DNA of 64,000 bases, taken from contig JAIXOO010000232.1 in NCBI GenBank assembly GCA_027486765.1, positions 1-64,000 on the forward strand, written 5' to 3'. This stretch comes from Saprospiraceae bacterium. GTDB taxonomy: Bacteria > Bacteroidota > Bacteroidia > Chitinophagales > Saprospiraceae. Shown one piece after another: positions 31,711 to 40,539 of the stretch. The position numbers and the translations under genes were made by a program. The stretch's first letter is position 1; each line of letters starts with the position of its first letter. The notes beneath the pieces were generated by a model that was not told where the DNA came from, made no database searches, and saw nothing but the letters and a program-made list of their open reading frames with translations.

Positions 31711-34470
31711 TCAATTCTTCACCCCCTGATACAACTCATTGAACAAAAACTTAAACGTCTTCTGCGTTTGTGCCCGGAACGTAATTTCAGGCCCAAAGGC
31801 ATACAATTTCCCGGTACCCACCTTCGCCACGAAAGCGGCCACCCCATTGCGCAAATAGCCCTGGCCCCAGGCCCAACCACTGCGCAGTGTCTTAGCAGAA
31901 TCAAACCAGGCAATCGGCGTCACCATTCCTTTGGAAAGCGCTTCTGGTGCAATGTGGAATACCGGACTGCTTTGAAAGAACACATCAGCCTCCGTACCCA
32001 CACCCCAGGCGGCTGGTTGCGCTGCATCTATTTTTACCCGCATCACACTGCCGGGGATATAGAATTTTTCGCCAGGCAAGGTCCGTTCTTTGCCATCCGC
32101 CATTTCAACCAGGGCATTGCGCACTGGCAATTTCAAATGGTACGCCAGGCTGGTACTGCTGCCAATGGTGACAATATTGCCACCTGCCTCTAAAAATGCT
32201 TTGAGCGATGGGATGGATTTATCTGCCGTGATTCTGCCGTAGTGATCCCGGAACTCTGCCGGAATGTTGGCTGGAATGGTGTCTCGTGGGGTGCTTTTGG
32301 AAACGTTAGCAGGAATTGCTCCACCCACAAACACAATCACATCGTATTTCTGCTTCAGGTTGCCCGCATCGATTTCCTGGGCAAAAATGCGCTTAAAGGG
32401 GAAATGGTATTGCTCCATCAGCCAGCGCACCCAGCCCGAAGGCATCGAACCACCGTACACATCCCACAAGGCAATGCGCAGCGGGGCAACTTTTTCCAAA
32501 CCAGTCGGCTGTTTGGCCACCGCGTTGATCTGCAAATTGAAATCAGCAGCTGCCTTTTCTAACCTTGCTTCAGGCTTGCTTGTGGCCGGAACAAAAAATG
32601 AACCTTGGGCGATGTTGTCATTGCTGGCATTCGTAACGCGATGTACGACCACGCCCGCTTGCAAAAGGTCATTTACGGCAATAAAAGAGTTATTGGAACG
32701 TGCATCCAGGATGTACCCGGCGACAGTGCTGGCTTTTTGTAAACTCCCTTTTGGCGCTTGGATCGCCCCATACGGAACCGCTTCGAAAGGCCCGCTAAAC
32801 CCATTCAGGATGCGGTCGAATTTAAAACCCATGGTGAAAGCGGGTGTCCATCCTGCTGCATCATAAGGGCGAACGGGCGGGCCGCCTGGGTACAAAAAGT
32901 CATTGGGGTGGTCTTGCGGTTCAAACATATCCAGCACATGCGGGCGAAAAGCCTGGTTGGTCAAAACCACGTAAGAACCGGCAGGGTATTTTTTGCCTTG
33001 CACCGTAAAATCAGCGGTGGCCCGGTGTACTTTTATACCGGACTCGATCAAGGCATTTAGGAATTTTACGGCTACGGCAAAATCGGGTTGATCCGAAGGA
33101 AGGATATAGCCTCGGGCATCCCGCAGCGTGGAGTCTTTGAACACCAAATCATAGTATTTGACAGGGGTAGTTGGCCTACCGCCAAACGGGTTTTCCTCAT
33201 TTGCTGCGCTGGCATTTGGGGTGTTGCTACGCGTAGGTTCTTTTTTGGCCGCGCTACTCACCGAATCGATGAGGCTGGGCGAAAGCGTCCAGTTGTCCCG
33301 ACTTCCGCGCTCAATGGAGTTTTTCCCCATGAGGTAAATGTTGTACAACAAATGCTCGCTGTTGCGCGCAGCATGATCCAATACGGCATAATTCAGGGAT
33401 ACGGAATAGTCGATGGACTGCTGGTACAACCATTTTTGGGGCACAACCGGAAATGGGGTGGCGGCGTTCGGTAAAAGCCGATCGGGAACCAACGGCACAC
33501 TGGCCGGAGTGGGGCTACCGATGATTTCGGTCAAGATGCCCACAACATTGTGAAAATAAGCGGTGGTGCGCAAGCCCCCGTTCCACCAGGTGGAAAAAAC
33601 CGAGCCGTTGCGTTGGGTGTAACCGGGTTTCCCTTCGGCATTCAGGCGATTGATCATCGCCGCACCCACGGCGTCAAGGCTGGTCACTACAATTGGATCG
33701 TATACGTAATTAAACGGATCGCGATAAGGTGGGCCTGCTACCACTGATCCGGGAGGGCCAGTTTGGTGGTGATTGTACAAAATCTGCGGGAGCCATTCGA
33801 CATACAACTGGCGACTGATGTTTTTGGACTCGCTCATGTTGTTCATAAAAAAATCGCGGTTGTTGTCGTGGCCGATGTATTTTTCATACAACCTCGGCAG
33901 TTGAGACAAGGATCTTTTCAGCGTATCCGGCTCGCGCATGTACCAGTTGGATACCAGTTCCTGCCCATCGGGATTGGCGTGTACAAAAAGGATGATCACC
34001 TTGTCCAGCAGGCGCAGGGTTTCGGGATCTTTTCTGCTTACGGTTTGCCAGATGGATTCGATCAATTGGTGGGTACCGACCGTTTCGGTGGCATGTAAAC
34101 CGCCGTCAATCCACACCACCGCCTTGCCTTCATCCGCCAAACGCCTTGCCTCCGCAGGGCTAAGGTTTTCGGCTCGGGCCAGCTTTTGGGCGATGCCTTT
34201 GTACTTCTCCAGGTTTTTGATGTTCTCTGGCGAAGAGACAATCATCATGTATTGGGTACGGCCTTCTTCGGTTTTGCCGATGTCCACCAGTTTTGTCCGG
34301 TCGGAGGCGGCAGCAATTTTTTTAAAATAGGCTTCGGTTTGGGTGTAATTGGCGAGCCGGTAATTGTCGCCGATGTTGAATCCGAAATGCTCTTTTGGCG
34401 AGGGTATACTTTGCCCAAAAGATCGGATTGCGAATAGTGCAAGGATCAAAAATAGAGTAGTGGTACGCAT
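31711..34470 (-). CDS. Exported M14 family zinc carboxypeptidase
   Basis: A 919-residue protein starting at the ATG at 34470 with signal peptide MRTTTLFLILALFAIRSFGQ. The peptidase M14 domain occupies about residues 40-400: zinc ligands His126 and Glu129 (GGLHATE), the substrate-binding HDNNRDFF, and a later His in NHHQTGPPG (234/235). The C-terminal half holds a typical Bacteroidota extension (AGSYVVLTNQAFRPHVLDM, RIALWDVYGGSMPSGWVRWL) with a class-I-amidotransferase-like look. It probably trims peptides in the periplasm. Confidence 0.93.
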   Translation of the reverse strand: MRTTTLFLILALFAIRSFGQSIPSPKEHFGFNIGDNYRLANYTQTEAYFKKIAAASDRTKLVDIGKTEEGRTQYMMIVSSPENIKNLEKYKGIAQKLARAENLSPAEARRLADEGKAVVWIDGGLHATETVGTHQLIESIWQTVSRKDPETLRLLDKVIILFVHANPDGQELVSNWYMREPDTLKRSLSQLPRLYEKYIGHDNNRDFFMNNMSESKNISRQLYVEWLPQILYNHHQTGPPGSVVAGPPYRDPFNYVYDPIVVTSLDAVGAAMINRLNAEGKPGYTQRNGSVFSTWWNGGLRTTAYFHNVVGILTEIIGSPTPASVPLVPDRLLPNAATPFPVVPQKWLYQQSIDYSVSLNYAVLDHAARNSEHLLYNIYLMGKNSIERGSRDNWTLSPSLIDSVSSAAKKEPTRSNTPNASAANEENPFGGRPTTPVKYYDLVFKDSTLRDARGYILPSDQPDFAVAVKFLNALIESGIKVHRATADFTVQGKKYPAGSYVVLTNQAFRPHVLDMFEPQDHPNDFLYPGGPPVRPYDAAGWTPAFTMGFKFDRILNGFSGPFEAVPYGAIQAPKGSLQKASTVAGYILDARSNNSFIAVNDLLQAGVVVHRVTNASNDNIAQGSFFVPATSKPEARLEKAAADFNLQINAVAKQPTGLEKVAPLRIALWDVYGGSMPSGWVRWLMEQYHFPFKRIFAQEIDAGNLKQKYDVIVFVGGAIPANVSKSTPRDTIPANIPAEFRDHYGRITADKSIPSLKAFLEAGGNIVTIGSSTSLAYHLKLPVRNALVEMADGKERTLPGEKFYIPGSVMRVKIDAAQPAAWGVGTEADVFFQSSPVFHIAPEALSKGMVTPIAWFDSAKTLRSGWAWGQGYLRNGVAAFVAKVGTGKLYAFGPEITFRAQTQKTFKFLFNELYQGVKN

Positions 34471-34548
34471 GAATTTGAAGGGTAAATGAACGGAATAGGG
34501 GGTAATATAATTCAAATCTTGAAAATGAGGTTAGTTAAAGGGAGCCGT

Positions 34549-37017
34549 TTACCAGCCTGCTGCCATTTTTAGATCTGGTAAAACTTCTTTTAAATGCGTC
34601 CTGCCACCTCTTGCAATAAGGTTTATCGCATTTTCATAATAATCGCCAGTTAGATCAAAATTTAATACTCCCTTTGAAATTAGATGTTTAACCATTTCCA
34701 ACGAACACATCGTCATCGCGGCATCCAAAGGTTTTTTAGCTCCATACAAATAATCCGTGTCATTGATTACGGATGCAATTTCTGCCCCGCCGTCTAGGAG
34801 TAAATCAACCATTTCAAAATTATTCAAGTACATGGCTAATCCTAAAGGGGTACCGTAGGGATGTAAGGGGTGATTGGGATTCCAGTTTTTTTGCAATAGG
34901 GTGGAGATATAGGTTACATCGTTATTCAAAATCGCTTTTGCCTCGAAAACAAAAAGCTGCTCCTCGTGATAAAAAGAATCGAATAGCCCTTCAATCAAAT
35001 CTCCTTTTTTGGATACTACACGAGTAGAAAGAAAGTTTATTATTTCATATTGATTGTCAATTCCCAAGTATGGATTTCCATTTTTTTCTTCAAGATAAAT
35101 TGTTTCGTAAGAGACTGTTTTTGCAATCGGCAGACAACTGTTCGCTTTACCAAATCCGTTGGCTTTGTTTCTCGATTTGTGCAAGCTAATGAAACTAGGG
35201 ATTTCGTCTAAACTTAATATCCGCTCCATTTTTAGGTAACAGCCGCTGTTGATGTCTATTTTAAGCCAAAGGCCTTTGAGCTCAACCCCCGCATGGTTCA
35301 AAATGAAGGTCTTCACTTCGGACGGGATCTTGTTTCCATAAAAGCGCTCAATTTTTTTGAGCTTTAAATGATCTAAAAAATGCCTTTTGCGGAGGGGGAT
35401 GTTTATAGCATGGCGGTAATTGACGGGTTGTACATCACTAAATACATCTCGGTATGGCCACCGGTTGAAGAGGGACTCAAACCGTTCTCCCCTGGAATTC
35501 ACCCAAACGGAAGGATCATAACCATATCTTTTAAGCAAATGCATACTTTCTTCAATACCTTCGGCGAAAGGCATCCTAAGTTTATTGGGATTTGCTCCCT
35601 GCTCAAGTAAAAATTCAACCAACTGAGGATGTTCAAGGGCCAAATTCAATAAGGTTTTTTCAAATCCAAATTTATTGTCGACGTAGTTGTTTTTAAGGTA
35701 GTTTCTAAAAAAATCTACATCCCCGTTTTCAGCACGATCTACCTCTTCTTCTTCGATGAAATCATATTCAAAAATTGAATGAATAAAATCACTGAAGTCC
35801 TCAAAGAGGAAAAGCACCTCATTGTCTCTTTGTGCTAAATAGATTTTGCCCAAATGATCTGATACGACCATTAGGGAATCACTGGTTTGGGCGATTTTTA
35901 AATATTCAACCCCATTTAGCTTGGCGATTGGACCAACTTGATCAGGATAGAGGAAGTTATTCAGCTTTTTATACGCATTGTCGCTGATTGGAAAGGCATA
36001 TTTCTTTTTGACTAAAGCTACTTTGTAAAAGCGTTTTAGGAAACTTCGGTACGATGGTGACACTAAATGATTGCAATAGCCTATTATCGCGTCAACTTCT
36101 GGGTCAGTTATCAAAGTGCAAGACTTAAATTCCAGGATATCAAAATCCAAGGCGTTTTTATCAAAAGCTATTTCACGATCTGCTTCTATTTCTTCGTAGC
36201 CTTCCAATAATTGCTGTGTACTGAATTGGTGAATTGCTTGGAGCGTTTCTGGCCAGTTCTCATACTGACCTTGATCGATAAGATTTAACATTTCCCCATC
36301 TTCATTGAGGGTGAAAACTTTGTACGCCGTGTAATAAGAACAAAGTACAAGGATGGGCGAATTTGACTTTTTGAATAGCCTGGCGTAGGATTTAAAGGGT
36401 GGAGCGTGCTTTAAACGTATTCTTTGTGCGATCTCAAACTGGGACAAAGGTCTGGTGTAGGGATGCGAGTACACAGGTGCCTCATTGAATGATTCTGCTT
36501 CAGGCAAGTGCTCAAGCCATGCAATCCTGTTCAAATCAAACATCTCTACACTATTGTTTTGAATAGTATAGGCGTTGATGGGGTATTTGTACAATTCTTT
36601 TTGCTGCCACAATGTAGCTAACCACACAAAGAAAATTTCTTCCTGTTTGGTCCAAATCATGGACTCTCTTACCCAGGAATATAACCTGGATTTTTCAGCA
36701 TTTGATTGCAGGTCAAAACCCGTTTTTAGCAGATCCTCATGCCAGCCATCGAGTAGCTGCAAAAAGCTCCAATTGTCTTCTCTGTAATCCTGATGAAGAC
36801 GCAACATTTCGCAGATAAGATCATAACTATCTATGCCGTGTAATAATTCAATGGATGAGAAATCGCTTACGGTGACCAGATCATCGGGGGTAATCCCTTT
36901 GGACAGAATTTCTTCCAATTGATCTAACTTTTTGAGCACATCAGCGCTTCTTGAATTAAGGTTTTTTTTAACTTTATACAGGTGGTTTATTTGATGAATG
37001 GTGAGTTCTTTATCCAT
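34549..37017 (-). CDS. Large ankyrin-repeat protein of unknown function
   Basis: An 822-residue protein without signal peptide. Ankyrin repeats are seen around residues 455-490 (TLLNLALEHPQLVEFLLEQG) and at the C-terminus about 730-815 (TPLGLAMYLNNFEMVDLLLDGG, PLDAAMTMCSLEMVKHLISKG). The N-terminal 60 residues are helical (KVKKNLNSRSADVLKKLDQLEEIL); the long middle is not recognised. The gene is visibly A/T-richer than its neighbours. Ankyrin proteins bind other proteins; the partner is unknown. It may be a more recently acquired gene. Confidence 0.75.
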   Translation of the reverse strand: MDKELTIHQINHLYKVKKNLNSRSADVLKKLDQLEEILSKGITPDDLVTVSDFSSIELLHGIDSYDLICEMLRLHQDYREDNWSFLQLLDGWHEDLLKTGFDLQSNAEKSRLYSWVRESMIWTKQEEIFFVWLATLWQQKELYKYPINAYTIQNNSVEMFDLNRIAWLEHLPEAESFNEAPVYSHPYTRPLSQFEIAQRIRLKHAPPFKSYARLFKKSNSPILVLCSYYTAYKVFTLNEDGEMLNLIDQGQYENWPETLQAIHQFSTQQLLEGYEEIEADREIAFDKNALDFDILEFKSCTLITDPEVDAIIGYCNHLVSPSYRSFLKRFYKVALVKKKYAFPISDNAYKKLNNFLYPDQVGPIAKLNGVEYLKIAQTSDSLMVVSDHLGKIYLAQRDNEVLFLFEDFSDFIHSIFEYDFIEEEEVDRAENGDVDFFRNYLKNNYVDNKFGFEKTLLNLALEHPQLVEFLLEQGANPNKLRMPFAEGIEESMHLLKRYGYDPSVWVNSRGERFESLFNRWPYRDVFSDVQPVNYRHAINIPLRKRHFLDHLKLKKIERFYGNKIPSEVKTFILNHAGVELKGLWLKIDINSGCYLKMERILSLDEIPSFISLHKSRNKANGFGKANSCLPIAKTVSYETIYLEEKNGNPYLGIDNQYEIINFLSTRVVSKKGDLIEGLFDSFYHEEQLFVFEAKAILNNDVTYISTLLQKNWNPNHPLHPYGTPLGLAMYLNNFEMVDLLLDGGAEIASVINDTDYLYGAKKPLDAAMTMCSLEMVKHLISKGVLNFDLTGDYYENAINLIARGGRTHLKEVLPDLKMAAGW

Positions 37018-37070
37018 TTCAATGGGCGTTTAATTGTTATAGGTAAACTATTGCTAATTCATCAAAATAA

Positions 37071-37105
37071 AAAAGCTTTACAAATCGACGACTTGTAAAG
37101 CTTTT
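37071..37105 (-). terminator. Terminator of tRNA-Ser
   Basis: AAAAGCTTTACAA (37071-37083) and TTGTAAAGCTTTT (37093-37105) form a perfect 13-bp stem over a 9-nt loop; on the minus strand it continues into TTATTTTGATG. It starts 14 nt past the tRNA. Confidence 0.8.
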
Positions 37106-37118
37106 GTGAAATTTCTTG

Positions 37119-37203
37119 CAGAGAGGAAGAGATTCGAACTCTCGATACCTTGCGGTATATACGCTTTCCAGGCGTACCTCTTAAACCACTCGAGCACCTC
37201 TCT
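37119..37203 (-). tRNA. tRNA-Ser (anticodon GGA)
   Basis: The minus strand gives acceptor AGAGAGG/CCTCTCT, anticodon stem TACGC/GCGTA with loop CTGGAAA (anticodon GGA), a long variable arm (TATACC-GCAA-GGTAT) as in class II tRNAs, T arm GAGAG-TTCGAAT-CTCTT and discriminator G. No CCA is encoded. Length 85 nt. Confidence 0.95.
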
Positions 37204-37229
37204 GTGTAGTGCTTTTACTTAAAGTGCGG

Positions 37230-37237
37230 CAAATTTA
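37230..37237 (-). promoter_or_regulatory. -7 promoter box for tRNA-Ser
   Basis: The minus strand reads TAAATTTGCC, matching TAnnTTTG, 26 bp ahead of the tRNA. Confidence 0.5.
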
Positions 37238-37277
37238 CAGCCTACAAACGGTTTTATCAACAAAAACGCTAAATTTT

Positions 37278-38048
37278 TTATAAAGTTCCAAAAACCTGCA
37301 AGGCGTTTTGGGTGGTGATGGACGCTACTTCGCTTGTGCTCATGCCTTTGACCTCCGCCAGTTTTTCCGCTACCTTCAATACGTAACTGCTTTCGTTGCG
37401 TTTGCCTCGGAAGGGAGTGGGAGCGAGGTAGGGCGCGTCGGTTTCCAAAACCAGGTGTTGGAGTTCAATTTCACTCAATACTGCATCCAGTCCTGACTTT
37501 TTAAAAGTCAAAACCCCGCCGATACCCAGCAGAAAACCCATATCGATGGCCGCTTCCGCTTGTTGTACTGTACCTGAAAAACAGTGGAAAATGCCCCGCA
37601 GGCGTTCGTGGCGCAGGGGTTGCAAGAGTTCCAAAATCAAATCCATCGACTCCCGGGAGTGGATCACGATGGGTAGGTCGTATTGTTTGGCCCATTCCAC
37701 CTGGGTCAAAAAAGCCTCTTCTTGTTCTTTGACGTGGGTTTTGTCCCAGTACAAGTCGATGCCAATTTCGCCGATGGCCGGGAAGCTGCGTTTTTCCAAC
37801 CAGGATTTGACCAGTGCCAATTCTTCCTGGTAATTTTCCTTTACGTAACAAGGGTGCAGGCCCATCATGGCCAGGCATTGTTCAGGGTATTGCGCTTCCA
37901 GGGCCAGCATACCCTCAATCGATGTGCTGTCGATATTGGGCAAATACATCCGCGTGACGCCTGCCTCCAATGCACGCTGAATCATTTCCGCACGATCGTC
38001 ATTGAATTCTTCGGCGTAGAGGTGGGCGTGGGTATCGATGAGTTGCAT
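37278..38048 (-). CDS. TatD family hydrolase
   Basis: A 256-residue metal-dependent TIM-barrel DNase/hydrolase. Metal ligands are visible: IDTHAHLY (His6, His8), GEIGIDLYWD (Glu), IVIHSRES (His), FHCFSGT (His) and LETDAPYLAP (Asp). TatD enzymes act as 3'-5' exonucleases or on D-Tyr-tRNA-like substrates. The promoter at 38069 predicts a very short leader. Confidence 0.95.
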   Translation of the reverse strand: MQLIDTHAHLYAEEFNDDRAEMIQRALEAGVTRMYLPNIDSTSIEGMLALEAQYPEQCLAMMGLHPCYVKENYQEELALVKSWLEKRSFPAIGEIGIDLYWDKTHVKEQEEAFLTQVEWAKQYDLPIVIHSRESMDLILELLQPLRHERLRGIFHCFSGTVQQAEAAIDMGFLLGIGGVLTFKKSGLDAVLSEIELQHLVLETDAPYLAPTPFRGKRNESSYVLKVAEKLAEVKGMSTSEVASITTQNALQVFGTL

Positions 38049-38068
38049 GTGTTTTTTTGTTTCGGGCG

Positions 38069-38076
38069 CAAAGGTA
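38069..38076 (-). promoter_or_regulatory. -7 promoter box for the TatD gene
   Basis: The minus strand reads TACCTTTGCGCC, matching TAnnTTTG and the rpsO/gap boxes, 20 bp before the ATG. Confidence 0.55.
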
Positions 38077-38136
38077 AAAGAAATCAGACAACACTATTAA
38101 TGAACTGCTCTAAGCGCTTTTGAGTGTGATTTCCGA

Positions 38137-38550
38137 CTATTTTTTGTTCGTAAACAGTAGCCCATCCAAACTCCATTTTCCTGGCCCGGTAAACAAAAAC
38201 AAGACCCCAAACAACACAAACATAAACGGATGTTGATCCTCATACCAGAACTTTCCATGTCCAACAAAGAAGGTGATGTAGGCCAAGGTTCCGATACAAA
38301 TCAGTGCGCCTACCCGGGTTAGCAATCCTAGTGCAAGCAAAATACCCGCCACAAACTCTGACCCCTTGCCCAGGTAAACCAGCCATGCGCCCGACGGGCC
38401 TTTAAAATTTTCCCATTCCAGATACCCTTTCATCAAGTTGGCATCAAAAACCTCATAGCCGTGGTAAATCAGTAGCAAGCCGAGGGTGATGCGTAAAATG
38501 GCCAGGATAGTTTCTTGATAAAATGGTGTTGTTGAAAAAAAGGACTGCAT
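38137..38550 (-). CDS. DoxX family membrane protein
   Basis: A 137-residue protein with four membrane helices (AILRITLGLLLIYHGYEV, FVAGILLALGLLTRVGALICI, TLAYITFFVGH, FVLFGVLFLFTGPG), the size and RxxxGxxxxxHG pattern of DoxX/SURF4-like proteins. Some members are quinol-oxidase-associated or redox-stress proteins; the role here is unknown. It lies 88 bp downstream-facing from tatD. Confidence 0.88.
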   Translation of the reverse strand: MQSFFSTTPFYQETILAILRITLGLLLIYHGYEVFDANLMKGYLEWENFKGPSGAWLVYLGKGSEFVAGILLALGLLTRVGALICIGTLAYITFFVGHGKFWYEDQHPFMFVLFGVLFLFTGPGKWSLDGLLFTNKK

Positions 38551-38664
38551 GGTGTGGAAGGTTTATTCGCAATAAGTTAATGCGCAGTTAAAGGTACAAG
38601 ATTGCCGCATACCTTGGATTGGACTTTAGTTGAAATTCCTGTACATTTCAATAAAATTCGCCAA

Positions 38665-39801
38665 ATGATCTACACCAAATCAAACCCGTTCCGCTTCATT
38701 TTATTTCTGTTTTTTAGTGCCTGTATCCTGAGCAGTGCGGAAAAGTGCAGTCCACCCAGCTCAGCAACCAGCAGTACAGATCTCGCCAAACCCGTGGATG
38801 AACTCCTCTTCAGCCACATCAAGGGACTGGGCGACATCTACGCCAAAGACGAAATCTGGAAAGGATATGCCTACAACAGTTACCGACAATACCTTGTGCA
38901 TTTTACCGAAGAAGGGCCCGACCGCGCCTTTGTGATCAATCCGCCCACACCGCCCCAAGGAGCGATCCGACTGGATGCCATAGAAGGCAAAGGGCTGGCG
39001 ATTTACCGCTACGACCTGCGCATGAAAGAAGCGTACGATCTCGTTTTTGGCCCCGAAGGCAATGGCACCTTTGAATTCACCTTCGACATTGCGGGTACCA
39101 ACTACTACCTTCAGGCCTATTCCGACGACCTCGCTGAAGGCTCTGGCGATACCTCCCGGGCAGTGTCTTTTTCTACCCATGAATTGTTTCACCGCTATCA
39201 GGACAAGTGGGAGAACGTCCCCGAATCCAAGCAGGATTTTGACAATTTCCCCCTGACCGTGGAGTTACTGGAACTCCAAATCCTTTGTCAGGAAATCATG
39301 AAAGAATTGCCCAGCTACCCCAGCGAAATTTCCGCCTTGAAGCAAATTTTGCGCCAATACGTGGCCATCCGCAGCAAAGAAATGGAGCTGGATCCCACGC
39401 CCGACCAGCTGATTCGCAACCATGAATTGTACCAGGAACAAATGGAGGGCTCACCCAAATACATCGAAACCATGGGCAACCTGCAGTTTTTTACCCAATC
39501 TACCGTGCCTGTCCATTTCAGCTATTCCATTTTTGAGTTTTCCATCGAAACCAAAGCCGAGGTAAGGGGCATGATGGGGCAGTCGGTGTATTATGGCACG
39601 GGGCCTGGCGCCATTTACATCCTCGATCGCCTCGGTGTAAACATTGAAGCGATGGAACAGGGTAAAACGCCTTACGACCTCGCCAAAGCTTACCTGAACA
39701 TGAGCAAATGGGAGCAAGATCAAGCCTTGCAAGAAGCAAAAATGATCAAAAACTGGCCGGAGATTCAGGCGAAGGCACGCGAATGGATGGCATTGAAGTA
39801 G
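38665..39801 (+). CDS. Exported HExxH putative metallopeptidase, unrecognised family
   Basis: A 378-residue protein. The ATG at 38665 is used because it is followed by a hydrophobic signal (FRFILFLFFSACILSSAEKC); the Cys could be a lipid site, though the lipobox is poor. At residues 172-176 is HELFH, in SFSTHELFHRYQDKW, an HExxH zinc-peptidase motif, followed about 25 residues later by VELLELQ, which could give a third acidic ligand. No known family was identified. The 38602 TTG upstream is less likely as start. Confidence 0.7.
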   Translation: MIYTKSNPFRFILFLFFSACILSSAEKCSPPSSATSSTDLAKPVDELLFSHIKGLGDIYAKDEIWKGYAYNSYRQYLVHFTEEGPDRAFVINPPTPPQGAIRLDAIEGKGLAIYRYDLRMKEAYDLVFGPEGNGTFEFTFDIAGTNYYLQAYSDDLAEGSGDTSRAVSFSTHELFHRYQDKWENVPESKQDFDNFPLTVELLELQILCQEIMKELPSYPSEISALKQILRQYVAIRSKEMELDPTPDQLIRNHELYQEQMEGSPKYIETMGNLQFFTQSTVPVHFSYSIFEFSIETKAEVRGMMGQSVYYGTGPGAIYILDRLGVNIEAMEQGKTPYDLAKAYLNMSKWEQDQALQEAKMIKNWPEIQAKAREWMALK

Positions 39802-39889
39802 GTTCCAGTACTCAAAATTTCTCTAGAATTCCATCTTTTTGTACCTTCCGGCGAAGAGCTGGTTTAAAGTACTTTCAAAAATCAACACC

Positions 39890-40399
39890 ATGAAAAGACG
39901 TGCTGCAATGAAAAGCCTGGGGGTTGCCCTCGGTGGCCTGGTTGCACTTCCTGCCTGGGCCAACAGTTGGACGCCCGAATCTGTTGGTCCTGCCCATTTT
40001 TCGGCTGCAGCCGATGAAGCCTTGTTGGCCGAAATTGTGGAAACCTTCATTCCTGAAACCAGTACACCTGGCGCCAAATCGCTCAAAGTACATCAGTTTG
40101 TACAACGGATGATTCAGGATTGCTACGACGACAAATCCAAGGCTACTTTTCAGCAAGGTTTGACCCAAACCAATACCCTGGCGCAACAAAGCTACAGCAA
40201 AAATTTTGTGCAATGTGATGGCAAACAACGCATTGAGTTGTTGAAAAAAATGAGCGACGATGCGAGCAGCAAAGCTTTCATTGGCTTGGTCAAAAACCTG
40301 ACCATTCGTGGCTATACCAATTCGGAGTACTATCTGGTGAACATTGCCAAATTCACCTTGGTACCTGGTTTTTATCACGGATGTGTGCCTGTTGGTTGA
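39890..40399 (+). CDS. Gluconate 2-dehydrogenase subunit 3-type small subunit
   Basis: A 169-residue protein with a Tat-like signal (MKRRAAMKSLGVALGGLVAL). The mature part fits the small subunit of membrane flavoprotein sugar dehydrogenases: LLAEIVETFIPETSTPGAKSLKVHQFV and QRIELLKKMSD. These subunits carry the flavoprotein through the Tat pathway. The GMC catalytic subunit is next. The stop codon TGA (40397-40399) is formed by the first unit, GGTTGAG, of palindromic element L. Confidence 0.88.
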   Translation: MKRRAAMKSLGVALGGLVALPAWANSWTPESVGPAHFSAAADEALLAEIVETFIPETSTPGAKSLKVHQFVQRMIQDCYDDKSKATFQQGLTQTNTLAQQSYSKNFVQCDGKQRIELLKKMSDDASSKAFIGLVKNLTIRGYTNSEYYLVNIAKFTLVPGFYHGCVPVG

Positions 40400-40511
40400 G
40401 AGGGTTTAGGAGGTTGAGAAGGTTTAGGCTACCGCAACAATTTTGACAATCCCTTTGTCTAAGTCGCTCGCGGTAGCCTAAACCTTCTAAACCTTCTCAA
40501 CTTCCCTCAAC
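40394..40511. repeat. Core-family palindromic element L
   Basis: The left arm GGTTGAGAGGGTTTAGGAGG... ends in TTTAGGCTACCGC (to 40435); the right arm starts GCGGTAGCCTAAA (from 40470) and continues with CTTCTAAACC and CTTCTCAAC units. Next to the core both arms carry the TTTAG/CTAAA variant, while further out both carry TTGAG/CTCAA, so the change is matched on the two sides. The loop is AATTTTGACAATCCCTTTGT then CTAAGTCGC. A T6 run follows. Confidence 0.87.
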
Positions 40512-40539
40512 ATTTTTTCACCCAAATCAGACGCAAACA

